From JAEDHM01 sp964368645 (GTDB taxonomy: Bacteria > Bacillota > Clostridia > Christensenellales > CAG-1252), in the NCBI GenBank assembly GCA_964368645.1, contig CAYJBY010000002.1:62001-126000 (forward strand): 64,000 nucleotides of DNA, given 5' to 3'. The notes under the pieces were generated by a model. The model did not search any database, was not told where the DNA came from, and saw nothing but the letters and a program-made list of their open reading frames with translations. The position numbers and the translations under genes are program-made. Shown here piece after piece: positions 16,184 through 25,724 of this stretch; positions within the stretch are counted from its first letter, which is position 1, and each line of letters opens with the position of its first letter.

Positions 16184-18130
16184 TTATTTTGCCAGCATTT
16201 CCACAAATTCGGATTCGGTAATAATTTTGATACCCAATTTGGTCGCCTTAGCGAGCTTTGAGCCCGCATCCTCGCCAGCCACCACGAGGTTGACTCTCGA
16301 CGAGACGCTGTCTGACACCTCGCCGCCTCTTTTGACTATCTCTTTAGCGGCTTCGCTTCGCTTGTAAGCGGTAAGCGCACCTGTTAAAACCACTATATAG
16401 CCGGAGAATACGCCGTCCGTCTTTTCGGCTACGGTGAAACGGAACCCGAAGCTTAACAGGTCGTCAACCAAAGTGCGATTGGTTTCATCGGCGAAGAAAT
16501 CAGTAACGGAAGCCGCCATTATGTCGCCGAAATCGTCTAATGCCAAAAAGTCAAGAGCGGTTGCGTTCCTAACCGCGTCCAAGGTCTTAAAGGCGTTTTC
16601 CAACTGCTTTCCTGCTTTTTTACCTATGTTGGGAATTCCGATTGCGGTTAAAAATCTGGCAAGCGTAGTCTGCTTGCTGTTTTCAAGTGCGGCTAAAAGA
16701 TTGTCCGCTTTCTTATCCTTAAATCCCTCCAGCGTCAATAGCTGTGCCTTGTTTAATCGATAGAGGTCGGCAGGGCTTCTTACGCCCAAATCGTTGTATA
16801 GTTGCTCAATGGTTTTTGTGGATAAGCCCTCGATGTCCAAGGAATCTTTAGCGGAAAAATGTTCTATCTGCGAAATCACCTGCGGTGCGCAATAATCGGG
16901 GTTGGTGCAGTACAAAAATGCGTTGCGTTCCTCAACGGGACTGCCGCAATACGGGCAGATTTTCGGCTTTTCTACGGGCGCACTCTCCTCAGTATGCTCC
17001 GCAACGCCCAAAATCTCGGGGATAACGTCGCCGCTTCGCCTTACAAAAACCTTACTTCCTATCTTAATATCCTTGCGGATTATCTCGCTGTAGTTGTTAA
17101 GAGTGGCTCGGGCAACCTGCACGCCGCCGATGTCCACAGGCTCCAAAACGGCAAGAGGATTGAGTTTGCCAGTGCGGCTGACTTGCCATTTAACGTCCAA
17201 AAGACGGGTAACGACTTCCTCTGCCTTGAATTTGTAAGCCAAAGCCCAACGGGGAAACTTTTCCGTATAGCCAAGTTCCTCTCTCAGCTCGAAATCGTTG
17301 ACCTTGAACACCATTCCGTCAATCAGATAATCTAACGTAGGGCGCACCTCTTCCGCGCCGTCCAATAGATTGTCGATATTTTCCGCGCTTGATAAGAGTC
17401 GGAAATATTCACGGCAGTCGAACCCGTTATCAATCAAAAAATCGTGAACTTCGTCCTGTGTGTAAAACCGTTTTTCAGGAGAATAACCCACGTTATACGC
17501 CATAAAGCTTAAGTGGCGTCGTCCTGTTTCCGAAGGACTGATATTGCGCACTCCGCCTGCCGCGGCGTTACGAGCGTTTTTAAGCGGCTCCTTTGCGGTT
17601 TCGTTATATGCATTAAGAGCGGATAAGCGCATTATGCACTCGCCCTGTATTTCGATATAACCCTTGTAAGCAATTACTTTGGGGATATTGTCGATGGTTT
17701 TTATCTGCTCGGTTACGATTTCGCCTGTTACACCGTCACCCCTCGTTACGCCCAGTATCAGCTCACCTTTGTTATAGGTCAAATTAAGAGTGAGTCCGTC
17801 AAACTTATATTCAAGCGTCAGTTGAGGAAAACTGCCGTTCTCCTTTGTTACGCGGCTTATCCATTCGTGAACACCCTCTTTGGTTTTGCTTTTGTCAAGG
17901 CTGTACAGTCTGCCCTTGTGATTGTAGCTCTCAAAGCCTTTTTTTACCTTTTCCGCGCCGACCTTACGGGTTGGAGAGTTGGGTAAAACCAAACCGAACT
18001 TTTTTTCCAACGCCAAAAGCTCGTCGTACAACGCATCGTACTCCGCGTCTGAAACGGTTGGATTATCGTCCTCGTAATACTGCCTTCCGTATTCGTTTAG
18101 CAGTTCAACCAGCTCGTACATTCTTTCCAT
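16184..18130 (-). CDS. ligA: NAD-dependent DNA ligase
   Basis: 648 residues. The ATG at 18130 is chosen because GGAG lies six bases ahead; a longer reading starts at an in-frame TTG at 18151. It seals nicks in Okazaki fragments and repair. Domains in order: Ia NAD-contact (YYEDDNPTVSDAEYD), adenylation with KxDG (LEYKFDGL), OB fold, a zinc finger with four cysteines (CPYCG ... CTNPDYC), a helix-hairpin-helix block (IGIPNIGKKAGKQLE) and C-terminal BRCT. Lies 115 bases after pcrA, as pcrA-ligA in B. subtilis. The palindrome at 16146-16174 after it lacks a T-run. Confidence 0.97.
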   Translation of the reverse strand: MERMYELVELLNEYGRQYYEDDNPTVSDAEYDALYDELLALEKKFGLVLPNSPTRKVGAEKVKKGFESYNHKGRLYSLDKSKTKEGVHEWISRVTKENGSFPQLTLEYKFDGLTLNLTYNKGELILGVTRGDGVTGEIVTEQIKTIDNIPKVIAYKGYIEIQGECIMRLSALNAYNETAKEPLKNARNAAAGGVRNISPSETGRRHLSFMAYNVGYSPEKRFYTQDEVHDFLIDNGFDCREYFRLLSSAENIDNLLDGAEEVRPTLDYLIDGMVFKVNDFELREELGYTEKFPRWALAYKFKAEEVVTRLLDVKWQVSRTGKLNPLAVLEPVDIGGVQVARATLNNYSEIIRKDIKIGSKVFVRRSGDVIPEILGVAEHTEESAPVEKPKICPYCGSPVEERNAFLYCTNPDYCAPQVISQIEHFSAKDSLDIEGLSTKTIEQLYNDLGVRSPADLYRLNKAQLLTLEGFKDKKADNLLAALENSKQTTLARFLTAIGIPNIGKKAGKQLENAFKTLDAVRNATALDFLALDDFGDIMAASVTDFFADETNRTLVDDLLSFGFRFTVAEKTDGVFSGYIVVLTGALTAYKRSEAAKEIVKRGGEVSDSVSSRVNLVVAGEDAGSKLAKATKLGIKIITESEFVEMLAK

Positions 18131-18245
18131 ATAAGACTCCGTTATATCCAAAAGTTTTGCCGTTTAGTGGGGTTTTATCCGTTCGGCTGTGATATACTTT
18201 GGCACCGAATCGGTTATTTATTACATTGATGTCCGGATTGCTTTC

Positions 18246-20432
18246 TTAGAGTTTTTTGATAGGAGCCATCAATATATTAAACTTTTTGATGCCCCAGCCC
18301 TCAAAGGCGATACTTGCCGTATCTCCGTCCATTGCGACTATCATACCCACACCGAATTTCGTATGTTCGATTTTGTCGCCTGTATTGAACCCCGAACTAT
18401 CCTTACGCAACTGAACCTGGGGCTTAACGTAGGGCATAGAAGGCAGTTGGGGTATTGCCGCTTGACTCGGTGCCGCAACCGTTTTGCGCTGTACGGTTTC
18501 CCACGGCTTAACGGTTTGGTTGAGATTAGCGATACCGAGAGCTTTCTTGATTTCCATAAGGAAGCGTGAGGGCATATTGCGCTCGAAACGCGCAAAACGG
18601 TAACGGGATTGCGAATTGGTCAAAAAGAGCCTTTCTCTTGCTCTCGTGACGGCAACGTACATTACACGCCTTTCCTCTTCGATTTCAGCAGGGGTTTTCT
18701 GAGCGGCATTAGGGAAAATCCCCTCTTCCAGCCCCACTACGAAAACAGCTTTGAATTCCAAGCCCTTAACGGCGTGGACTGTTGCAACGGATACGTAATC
18801 CTCGGTGGCGATTTCGTCCGTATCGGAAACCAGGCTTACACTTTCAAGATAGTTGGACAGACCTGCATCGGGATTGTTCTCGGCAAACTCACTAATCGAC
18901 TGGATTACCTCCTCGATATTGAGCATACGGTTAAGGCCTTCTTCCGTTGACCTGTCGTAAATCGTCTCGAAATTGACTTTTTGCATTACGAACTCCGCCG
19001 TATCGGTAAGAGAACTGCCTGCCGTACCGCCCATCAAGTCGCAAATCAGGTCGCGGAAAACGGAGAGCTTGCGCTGAACCGCCGTTGAAAAGGTTGCCAT
19101 TCCCTCACTCTCGAAAAGCACGTCTGCGATACTCTTTTGCGTTGCGTTGCAGTGATTAACCAACGCCTCCACCACAGAATCACCGATTCCCCGTTTGGGC
19201 GTATTGATAATCCTCAGCATAGCCTCGTTATCACGGGGATTGATTAAAACTCGCAGATACGCTACGTAATCCTTTACTTCCTTTCGGTCAAAGAACTTTA
19301 CGCCGCCGAAAACCCTGTAGGGAATATCGTAAACGCGCAGATTTTCCTCGAAGTTGTTAGTTAGAGCGTTAATTCTCACCAAAATCGCTATATCACGCGG
19401 CGAATAACCCTCGTCATTGATTAATCGGTGAATGCATCTGATAACGTATTCCGACTCTTCTCTGTCTGTAGATGAGGTGTAAAATGCAATTTTCTGTCCT
19501 TCACCCAAGCCCGACCAGAGAGTCTTGTCCATACGGTTGTGATTGTTTTTAATTAAGGCGTTAGCCGCCTTGAGTATGGATTCTGAGCTTCTGTAATTTC
19601 TTTCAAGCTTAATCACCTTGGCATAGGAAAAATCTTTACGGAAGTTGAGAATATTCTCTATCGACGCACCGCGCCAACCGTAAATACACTGATCCTCATC
19701 GCCTACCGCGAATACGTTGCCGTGGTAGCCTGCCAGCATACGGATAAGCTCGTATTGTATGCGGTTAGTGTCCTGATACTCGTCAACGTGTATGTACTCA
19801 AACCGCTGTGCATACTTTTCCAATACTTCGGGGAAAAGCAAGAACAACTGCTTGGTTTTCAACAGTAAATCGTCATAATCCAAGGCGTTACTGTTGCGCA
19901 ATTCCCACTCGTACGCCGTGTAAACCTTGATTACAGTATCCACGTCCTTGTCACAGCACTCGTTCTCATATTGAGAAGGGCTGAATCCGTGGTTCTTGGC
20001 GTTGGATATATGCCAGCCCATACTGTTAAGCAATTCCTTATCCAAATTGCAGGCTGATAGAATACGCTTAAGGGTGCGTTCCTTCTCCGGCTCACCGTAA
20101 ATAGTAAATTTTTCGGTGTAACCCTCTAACCGTGAAATGTCGATTCTCAACACCTTGGCGCAAAATGAGTGAAAGGTTGATACCCAAAGCCGAGAACTGC
20201 TGTACCCGGTAAGCTGTTCCAGTCTTTCCCTCATTTCGTTAGTAGCCTTGTTGGTAAAGGTTATGGCTAAAATATTGTAGGGATCAACGTGTTTTTCCTC
20301 AATTAAATAAGCGATACGGTATGTAAGCACGCGAGTTTTGCCACTGCCTGCTCCGGCTATTACCAAAACCGCGCCGTCCGTTTCTCTGACTGCAAGTTGC
20401 TGTTGTTCGTTAAGCGTATCAAAAAAATCCAT
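18246..20432 (-). CDS. pcrA: ATP-dependent DNA helicase PcrA/UvrD
   Basis: 728 residues from the ATG at 20432; an in-frame upstream start exists, but the promoter -10 box lies inside it. Superfamily 1A 3'-5' helicase used in repair and in removing blocked RNA polymerase. Motifs: Q-motif LNEQQQLAV, Walker A AGAGSGKTRVLTYR, DEYQDTN, GDEDQCIYGWRGA, ATVHAVKGLEF and VAVTRARERL. The C-terminal Tudor-like domain (GDKIEHTKFGVGMIVAMDGD) contacts RNA polymerase in homologues. The transcript appears to be leaderless. Confidence 0.96.
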   Translation of the reverse strand: MDFFDTLNEQQQLAVRETDGAVLVIAGAGSGKTRVLTYRIAYLIEEKHVDPYNILAITFTNKATNEMRERLEQLTGYSSSRLWVSTFHSFCAKVLRIDISRLEGYTEKFTIYGEPEKERTLKRILSACNLDKELLNSMGWHISNAKNHGFSPSQYENECCDKDVDTVIKVYTAYEWELRNSNALDYDDLLLKTKQLFLLFPEVLEKYAQRFEYIHVDEYQDTNRIQYELIRMLAGYHGNVFAVGDEDQCIYGWRGASIENILNFRKDFSYAKVIKLERNYRSSESILKAANALIKNNHNRMDKTLWSGLGEGQKIAFYTSSTDREESEYVIRCIHRLINDEGYSPRDIAILVRINALTNNFEENLRVYDIPYRVFGGVKFFDRKEVKDYVAYLRVLINPRDNEAMLRIINTPKRGIGDSVVEALVNHCNATQKSIADVLFESEGMATFSTAVQRKLSVFRDLICDLMGGTAGSSLTDTAEFVMQKVNFETIYDRSTEEGLNRMLNIEEVIQSISEFAENNPDAGLSNYLESVSLVSDTDEIATEDYVSVATVHAVKGLEFKAVFVVGLEEGIFPNAAQKTPAEIEEERRVMYVAVTRARERLFLTNSQSRYRFARFERNMPSRFLMEIKKALGIANLNQTVKPWETVQRKTVAAPSQAAIPQLPSMPYVKPQVQLRKDSSGFNTGDKIEHTKFGVGMIVAMDGDTASIAFEGWGIKKFNILMAPIKKL

Positions 20433-20438
20433 AGCTAA

Positions 20439-20461
20439 ATTATACCATATATTGGTACTTT
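20439..20461 (-). promoter_or_regulatory. Leaderless-type promoter of pcrA with adjacent palindrome
   Basis: TATAAT at 20439-20444 ends six bases before the pcrA ATG, with no Shine-Dalgarno between. Directly upstream is the inverted repeat GGTAC-TTT-GTACC, where the -35 region should be. No good -35 is visible, which fits regulated use. Confidence 0.55.
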
Positions 20462-20518
20462 GTACCACTAATATTATCCTTAATTTTTACCGATGCTACC
20501 TCATAGGAGGTAATAAAT

Positions 20519-20653
20519 ATGTCTAAATTCAAAACAGGCGTGGCATTAGGTATTATATCCTCTGTCGCTGTAATGTACGCGACCGGCAATTTGAAAAAGA
20601 AAGCCAAGGTCGGAAGCATTATCGGCGACATTGTCGATAAACTCAAGAACTGA
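20519..20653 (+). CDS. 44-residue membrane peptide of unknown function
   Basis: Reads MSKFKTGVALGIISSVAVMY and continues with a lysine-rich tail ending IVDKLKN. Residues 7-22 form one hydrophobic helix, followed by KKKAK, which is a typical small membrane anchor with a positive cytoplasmic side. AGGAGG sits eight bases before the ATG and a strong terminator follows the stop at once, so this is very probably a real gene although short. Divergent from pcrA. I do not recognise the family. Confidence 0.65.
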   Translation: MSKFKTGVALGIISSVAVMYATGNLKKKAKVGSIIGDIVDKLKN

Positions 20654-20678
20654 AAAAAGAGGTTAAATACCTCTTTTT
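20654..20678 (+). terminator. Bidirectional terminator between the small peptide gene and the cysteine desulfurase
   Basis: Ten-bp stem AAAAAGAGGT/ACCTCTTTTT with a five-base loop. A-run and T-run on the two sides let it serve both converging genes. Confidence 0.8.
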
Positions 20679-20735
20679 CAATTATACTTACAATTCAAGA
20701 AAACTGCAAGGATTAACTGATTCTCAAACGTACCG

Positions 20736-21923
20736 TTATACGCTATATACGTCCTTCGGATTCTGTTTGAAAAGCAATCCTGCACGCTGTAATTTATCAA
20801 GTGCGAATTTCAGCTTTTCAATCGTATAATCCGCATCCTCTTTGGTACTGTTTTTACCGAAGGAAAATCTAATCGAACCCTGCGCTAAATACTCGTCCAT
20901 ACCCAAAGCCAGTATCACGTGTGATGCCTTGACCGTGCCCGCGCTGCACGCACTGCCTGCGCTTACAGCAACGCCTGCCAAGTCCAAAGCCATCAGCAAT
21001 CCCTCTCCTTCTACGTCGGGAAAAGTAAAATTCGCATTGCCCGGTAGCCGTTTTGAACTATCTACTCCGTTATAAATTGCGGAAGGAATTTCCGCCTTTA
21101 CGCGACTGACGAAATAATCTCTTGTTTCTGCGGTTTTTCTTGAATTATCCGAAAGATTTGCAACAGCCTTTTCTATTGCCGCACCCAGTCCGACGATACC
21201 TGCCACGTTGTACGTACCGCCCCTCATCGAACGCTCCTGAGAGCCTCCGACTATCAGCTTATCCAAGCGAACGCCGCTTTTGACATAGAGTGCGCCGACG
21301 CCCTTAGGACCGTAAAACTTGTGTGCGGAAAGCGACAGCAAATCCACATTCAAATTGCTCACGCTAACAGGGATACTGCCGACCGCCTGCACTGCGTCAG
21401 TGTGAAACAAAACGCCGTTTTCCGCCGCGAACGCGCCTATTTCCGCTATGGGCTGAACGCTTCCGATTTCGTTATTGGCGGTCATAACCGATATTAAAAC
21501 GGTATCCGCTCTTAACGCTTTTTTCAGCGTTTCAAGCTCCAAAACGCCCTCGCCGTTGACAGGCAAGTAAGTAACCTCAAAGCCCTGTCGCGTCAGTTCT
21601 TCCAAACTGTTCAAAACGGCGTGATGCTCGATAGCCGTGCTGATAACGTGTCTGCCCTTCGCCGCATTGGCTAACGCCGCACCCTTTATCGCCCAGTTAT
21701 CGGACTCCGTTCCGCCTGAAGTAAAATAAATCTCATTTGGCTTTGCCCCTATCGCTGCGGCAACTCGTTCACGGGCGCGGTCAACGGCGTTTAACGCCTT
21801 TTGACCGTACCAATGCTGACTGCTGGCGTTGCCGAATATCTCCGAATAATACGGAAACATCTCCTCCAAAACCTCGGAGTCCAACGGCGTTGTAGCGGCA
21901 TAATCCAAATATACTCTTTTCAT
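20736..21923 (-). CDS. Cysteine desulfurase (IscS/NifS family)
   Basis: 395-residue PLP enzyme that moves sulfur from cysteine onto its own catalytic cysteine for Fe-S clusters or thiolated tRNA. Opens VYLDYAATTP; PLP lysine in SAHKFYGPKG; TGGT-type pocket FTSGGTESDN; catalytic cysteine in SAGSACSAG; then SIRFSFG. The short active-site loop places it in the IscS/NifS group and not SufS. No iscU, mnmA or thiI is adjacent. Last gene of the 13-gene operon; shares one base with glyA (TAATG). Confidence 0.93.
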   Translation of the reverse strand: MKRVYLDYAATTPLDSEVLEEMFPYYSEIFGNASSQHWYGQKALNAVDRARERVAAAIGAKPNEIYFTSGGTESDNWAIKGAALANAAKGRHVISTAIEHHAVLNSLEELTRQGFEVTYLPVNGEGVLELETLKKALRADTVLISVMTANNEIGSVQPIAEIGAFAAENGVLFHTDAVQAVGSIPVSVSNLNVDLLSLSAHKFYGPKGVGALYVKSGVRLDKLIVGGSQERSMRGGTYNVAGIVGLGAAIEKAVANLSDNSRKTAETRDYFVSRVKAEIPSAIYNGVDSSKRLPGNANFTFPDVEGEGLLMALDLAGVAVSAGSACSAGTVKASHVILALGMDEYLAQGSIRFSFGKNSTKEDADYTIEKLKFALDKLQRAGLLFKQNPKDVYSV

Positions 21924-23179
21924 TAATCAATAATATCGTTGGCGTAAAGAGGGAATTGTTTGCACAAAACAGCGACCTGCGCCGCGACTCTCTCAACCGC
22001 TTCGGCACCGTTCTTGATAATATCGGTAATTAAATCGGCGACTAAAACCGCTTCCTTTTCTTTCATACCTCTGCTGGTCATAGCAGGCGTGCCGATACGG
22101 ATACCGCTGGTAACAAAGGGCTTTTCCTTATCGAAAGGAATCGCGTTTTTGTTGACAGTGATGTGAGCCTCGTCCAATAAGCCTTCAATCTCTTTGCCCG
22201 TTCTGTCCTGAGGAGCCAACTTAACCAGCATTAAATGGTTATCGGTGCCGCCTGAAACAAGCTGAATACCGTTGGCAATAAATCTGTCAGCCATAGCCTT
22301 GGCGTTAGAAACGATTTGCTGTTGATAAGCCTTAAATTCAGGCTGTAGAGCCTCGCCGAAGGCAACTGCCTTACCTGCGATTATGTGCATCAGCGGTCCG
22401 CCCTGCATACCGGGGAACACTGCCTTGTTGATTTTCTTAATCATTTCCTCATCGTTGGTAAGTATAACGCCGCCTCTCGGACCTCTTAAGGTCTTATGGG
22501 TGGTGGTGGTTACGACCTGAGCGTAATCAAGAGGATTCTGATGTAAGCCTACCGCGCAAAGACCTGCAATGTGCGCCATATCTACCATTAAGTACGCGCC
22601 GACCTCATCGGCGATTTGACGGAAACGCTTAAAATCAAGAGTTCTGGGGTACGCACTGGCACCTGCAACAATGATTTTCGGCTTGCATTCCAAAGCAATA
22701 GCTCTGACCTTGTCGTAGTCGATTACCTCGGTGTCCTCTTCTACTCCGTAAGAGCAAAAGTTATATGTCTTTCCTGAAAAATTGACGGGACTGCCGTGAG
22801 TAAGGTGACCGCCGTGCGCCAAGCTCATACCCAAAACCGTATCCTTAGGCTCCAATAACGCAAAGTAAACTACTTCGTTGGCGTTACTTCCGCTATGGGG
22901 CTGTACGTTTGCGTATTTGCAGTTAAACAGCTTGGTGATACGCTCTATAGCAAGCTCCTCGGCGATGTCCACAAACTGACAGCCGCCGTAGTACCTTTTG
23001 CCGGGATAGCCCTCGGCATACTTGTTGGTAAAATGGGAACCGCAAGCAGCCATAACGGCAGGAGAAACAAAGTTCTCGCTGGCAATCAACTCGATATTAC
23101 CGCGCTGTCTGCCCAATTCTTTTTCCATCGCCTCAAAAATAGCAGGATCTTGTTTTTGCAGTATCTTTAGGTCTATCAT
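21923..23179 (-). CDS. glyA: Serine hydroxymethyltransferase
   Basis: 418 residues. PLP enzyme that converts serine and THF to glycine and methylene-THF. Signature segments: IELIASENFVSPAVM, NKYAEGYPGKRYYGGC, HGGHLTHG, and the PLP lysine in VVTTTTHKTLRGPRGG. Full length with AAGGAG upstream. The formate- and methylene-THF-using genes fmt and 5-FTHF cyclo-ligase elsewhere in the window belong to the same folate pool. Confidence 0.97.
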   Translation of the reverse strand: MIDLKILQKQDPAIFEAMEKELGRQRGNIELIASENFVSPAVMAACGSHFTNKYAEGYPGKRYYGGCQFVDIAEELAIERITKLFNCKYANVQPHSGSNANEVVYFALLEPKDTVLGMSLAHGGHLTHGSPVNFSGKTYNFCSYGVEEDTEVIDYDKVRAIALECKPKIIVAGASAYPRTLDFKRFRQIADEVGAYLMVDMAHIAGLCAVGLHQNPLDYAQVVTTTTHKTLRGPRGGVILTNDEEMIKKINKAVFPGMQGGPLMHIIAGKAVAFGEALQPEFKAYQQQIVSNAKAMADRFIANGIQLVSGGTDNHLMLVKLAPQDRTGKEIEGLLDEAHITVNKNAIPFDKEKPFVTSGIRIGTPAMTSRGMKEKEAVLVADLITDIIKNGAEAVERVAAQVAVLCKQFPLYANDIID

Positions 23180-23195
23180 AATTTTCTCCTTATCG

Positions 23196-23525
23196 TTACG
23201 CCGTGTACTTGTTCACGAATTCAATGATTTCGTTCTTCGTTCTGGTGCCAACAAACTTACCTACCACGTTGCCGTTTTTCAGCAAAAAAACCGCAGGAAT
23301 ACTCAATATACCGTAATTTAACGCCAACTGTTCGCATTGGTCGACGTTAATTTTGCCGACGGCGACCTTCCCCTTTAGCTCAGCCGCAACACTGTCCATT
23401 ATAGGAAGCAGCATTCGACAGGGATTGCACCAATCAGCCCAAAAATCCAAAAGCAAATATTCGTTTTCGGATTTCACCTGCTCAAAATTAGATTCGTTAA
23501 TTATCAAAAGGTTCTCGCTCGTCAA
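23196..23525 (-). CDS. trxA: Thioredoxin
   Basis: 109 residues; the start codon is TTG with AAGGAGG nine bases ahead. Thioredoxin fold with LLLDFWADWCNPCRM and the cis-proline segment YGILSIPAVFLL. The active site is WCNPC where most thioredoxins have WCGPC; asparagine at that place can shift redox potential. The first 29 bases lie inside the end of the RseC-like gene, an unusually long overlap. Confidence 0.9.
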   Translation of the reverse strand: MTSENLLIINESNFEQVKSENEYLLLDFWADWCNPCRMLLPIMDSVAAELKGKVAVGKINVDQCEQLALNYGILSIPAVFLLKNGNVVGKFVGTRTKNEIIEFVNKYTA

Positions 23526-23943
23526 ATTGAATTTCCTCCTTCGGCTTATATAATTCCATCTTGGGGATGAAGCCCTTTTTCTTTTTTAGCTGTTTATCTG
23601 CCCACCAGGCAATTACCACACCCACTGCCAACGCCCCAACGCATAACGCGGTTTGAATCAGCTCGTGGAGCGGACGGGCAAACACAAGCACTAACGCAAC
23701 AAGGATAATAGGCACGACGTAAACAATGAACGTAGCTTTCAAAACGTATCCGCTTGCCATTGTGACGACAACCTTATCGCCGACCTTAGCGTCAATATCG
23801 TTTTTTACGTCCATATAGACGGTCATATTATCCTTGTGCTTAGCGCACATTCCGCACTTATCGCAGGCACTTTGCCGCGGAAACTCCACTTTGGCGGTTT
23901 TACGCCGTGGATTAAGAGCGGTAACAGTTCCGATTTCGTCCAT
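23497..23943 (-). CDS. SoxR-reducing system / RseC family membrane protein
   Basis: 148 residues. N-terminal redox-type domain with C-x2-C-x2-C (ACDKCGMCAKH) at about 26-34, then VGDKVVVTMASGYVLKATFIVYVVPII and a second hydrophobic helix (residues about 75-115), then a charged tail. RseC-like proteins act near RNF-type electron transport and SoxR reduction. Here it sits between aspS and trxA in a housekeeping operon, so its partner cannot be told from context. Confidence 0.85.
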   Translation of the reverse strand: MDEIGTVTALNPRRKTAKVEFPRQSACDKCGMCAKHKDNMTVYMDVKNDIDAKVGDKVVVTMASGYVLKATFIVYVVPIILVALVLVFARPLHELIQTALCVGALAVGVVIAWWADKQLKKKKGFIPKMELYKPKEEIQFDEREPFDN

Positions 23944-25721
23944 TATTCCTCACATTTAATTGCAAGCTCTTTGAGTTGCAGAGGTTCTACTGCGGAGGGA
24001 GCGTCCGTCATAAGGCAGGAAGCGTTCTGGACCTTCGGGAATGCGATTACGTCCTTGATGGAATCCGTCTTGGTAAGTAGCATAACAAGTCTGTCAAGAC
24101 CGAAAGCCAAACCGCAATGAGGAGGCGCACCGTAACGGAAAGCGTCCACAAAGTAGCCGAAACGAGCGCGAATTGCCTCGTCGTCCATACCGAGCAGATT
24201 AAACATCTTGCACTGCATTTCGGGAGTGTGAATTCTCACACTGCCGCCACCTGCTTCCTCGCCGTTGATAACGAGGTCGTAGGCTTTTGACCTAACCGCC
24301 AAAGGATTAGTGTCAAGCATAGGAATATCCTCGTCCATAGGAGCGGTGAACGGATGGTGTACCGCAACGAGCTTGTTCTCTTCCTCGCTGAACTCAAGCA
24401 GAGGGAACTCTGTAACCCAAAGGATTTTGTAACCCTCGGGAATAAGGTTGTTTTCCTTGGCGATTTTGATTCTCAACGCGCCCAAAGCGGAAAGAACAAC
24501 GCTGTTTTTAGCATCGGCAACGAAGAACATTGCATCGCCCTGCTGTGCGTCCGTTGCTTTCTTGATGGCTTCGATTTCCTCTTCGGTCAGGAACTTAGAG
24601 AAGGAACAGGTAACGCCCTCCTCCTTAAGAAGCATATACGCCAAGCCCTTGGCGTTATAGTTTTCCTTGACGAAAACGCCAAGCTTGTCCAGTTCCTTAC
24701 GAGGGAAACGATTGGCAAAGCCCTTAGCGTTAATCGCTCTCACACTGCCCGTTTTGCAAGCCTCCGCGAATACGCTGAAACCGCAGTCCTTTACCGCATC
24801 GGAAATGTTGGTGATTTCCATACCGAAACGAACGTCGGGCTTATCGGAGCCGTAACGCTCCATTGCGTCTCTGAAAGGCATACGAGGAATACTCTCGCCT
24901 ATATCGTAATTGATGCACTCCTTAAACAGCTTGCGAATCAAGCCCTCGCAAACTTTCATAATATCTTCTGAGTCTGCAAAGCTCATTTCCATATCGACCT
25001 GACTGAACTCGGGCTGTCTGTTAGCTCTCAAATCCTCATCGCGGAAGCAACGGGCGATCTGATAATAACGATCGAAACCGCTGATCATAAGTAACTGCTT
25101 ATACTGCTGCGGAGATTGGGGAAGCGCGTAAAACTCACCGTGGTGAATACGGCTGGGAACAAGGTAATCTCTTGCGCCTTCGGGGGTGGAACGTCCCAAA
25201 AACGGGGTTTCGATATCCAAAAAGCCTTGCGACTCCATATAATCTCTTATTAGCTTTGAAGCCTTACTGCGGAAAATAATTCTGTCCTGTAAATAGGATC
25301 TTCTCAAATCAAGATACCTATATTTAAGACGAAGAACCTCGGATACGTTGGTATCTCCCACCACAAAAGGAGGTACGTCTGCTTCGGACAAAACCTTAAG
25401 CTCCTTAACGCAAATCTCAACCTCTCCTGTGGGAATGTTTTTGTTGACGTTCTTCTCACCGCGGCCGGTAACAACACCGGTAACCGCCAGCACAAACTCG
25501 TTACGGATACGCGCCGCTTTGGCAAAAACCTCTGCCCCGAGGTCGCTTGCCTCGAAGGATAACTGGACTATGCCTGTTCTGTCTCTTAAATCAACGAATA
25601 TTATAGGACCGAGATTTCTCTCTTTTGCTACAAAGCCCATAGCTACCGCCGTCTGACCTATATCGGAGGCTCTGAACTCACCACACATTTTCGTACGTCT
25701 GGTACTGCCTAACAAATCCAT
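23943..25721 (-). CDS. aspS: Aspartyl-tRNA synthetase
   Basis: 592 residues, the bacterial long form. N-terminal OB anticodon-binding fold, class II core with FRDEDLRANRQPEFSQVDMEM (motif 2), the GAD insertion domain, and motif 3 GLAFGLDRLVMLL. Four bases after hisS; the hisS-aspS pair is common in Firmicutes. No T-box leader is visible because both are internal in the operon. Confidence 0.97.
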   Translation of the reverse strand: MDLLGSTRRTKMCGEFRASDIGQTAVAMGFVAKERNLGPIIFVDLRDRTGIVQLSFEASDLGAEVFAKAARIRNEFVLAVTGVVTGRGEKNVNKNIPTGEVEICVKELKVLSEADVPPFVVGDTNVSEVLRLKYRYLDLRRSYLQDRIIFRSKASKLIRDYMESQGFLDIETPFLGRSTPEGARDYLVPSRIHHGEFYALPQSPQQYKQLLMISGFDRYYQIARCFRDEDLRANRQPEFSQVDMEMSFADSEDIMKVCEGLIRKLFKECINYDIGESIPRMPFRDAMERYGSDKPDVRFGMEITNISDAVKDCGFSVFAEACKTGSVRAINAKGFANRFPRKELDKLGVFVKENYNAKGLAYMLLKEEGVTCSFSKFLTEEEIEAIKKATDAQQGDAMFFVADAKNSVVLSALGALRIKIAKENNLIPEGYKILWVTEFPLLEFSEEENKLVAVHHPFTAPMDEDIPMLDTNPLAVRSKAYDLVINGEEAGGGSVRIHTPEMQCKMFNLLGMDDEAIRARFGYFVDAFRYGAPPHCGLAFGLDRLVMLLTKTDSIKDVIAFPKVQNASCLMTDAPSAVEPLQLKELAIKCEE

Positions 25722-25724
25722 AAT

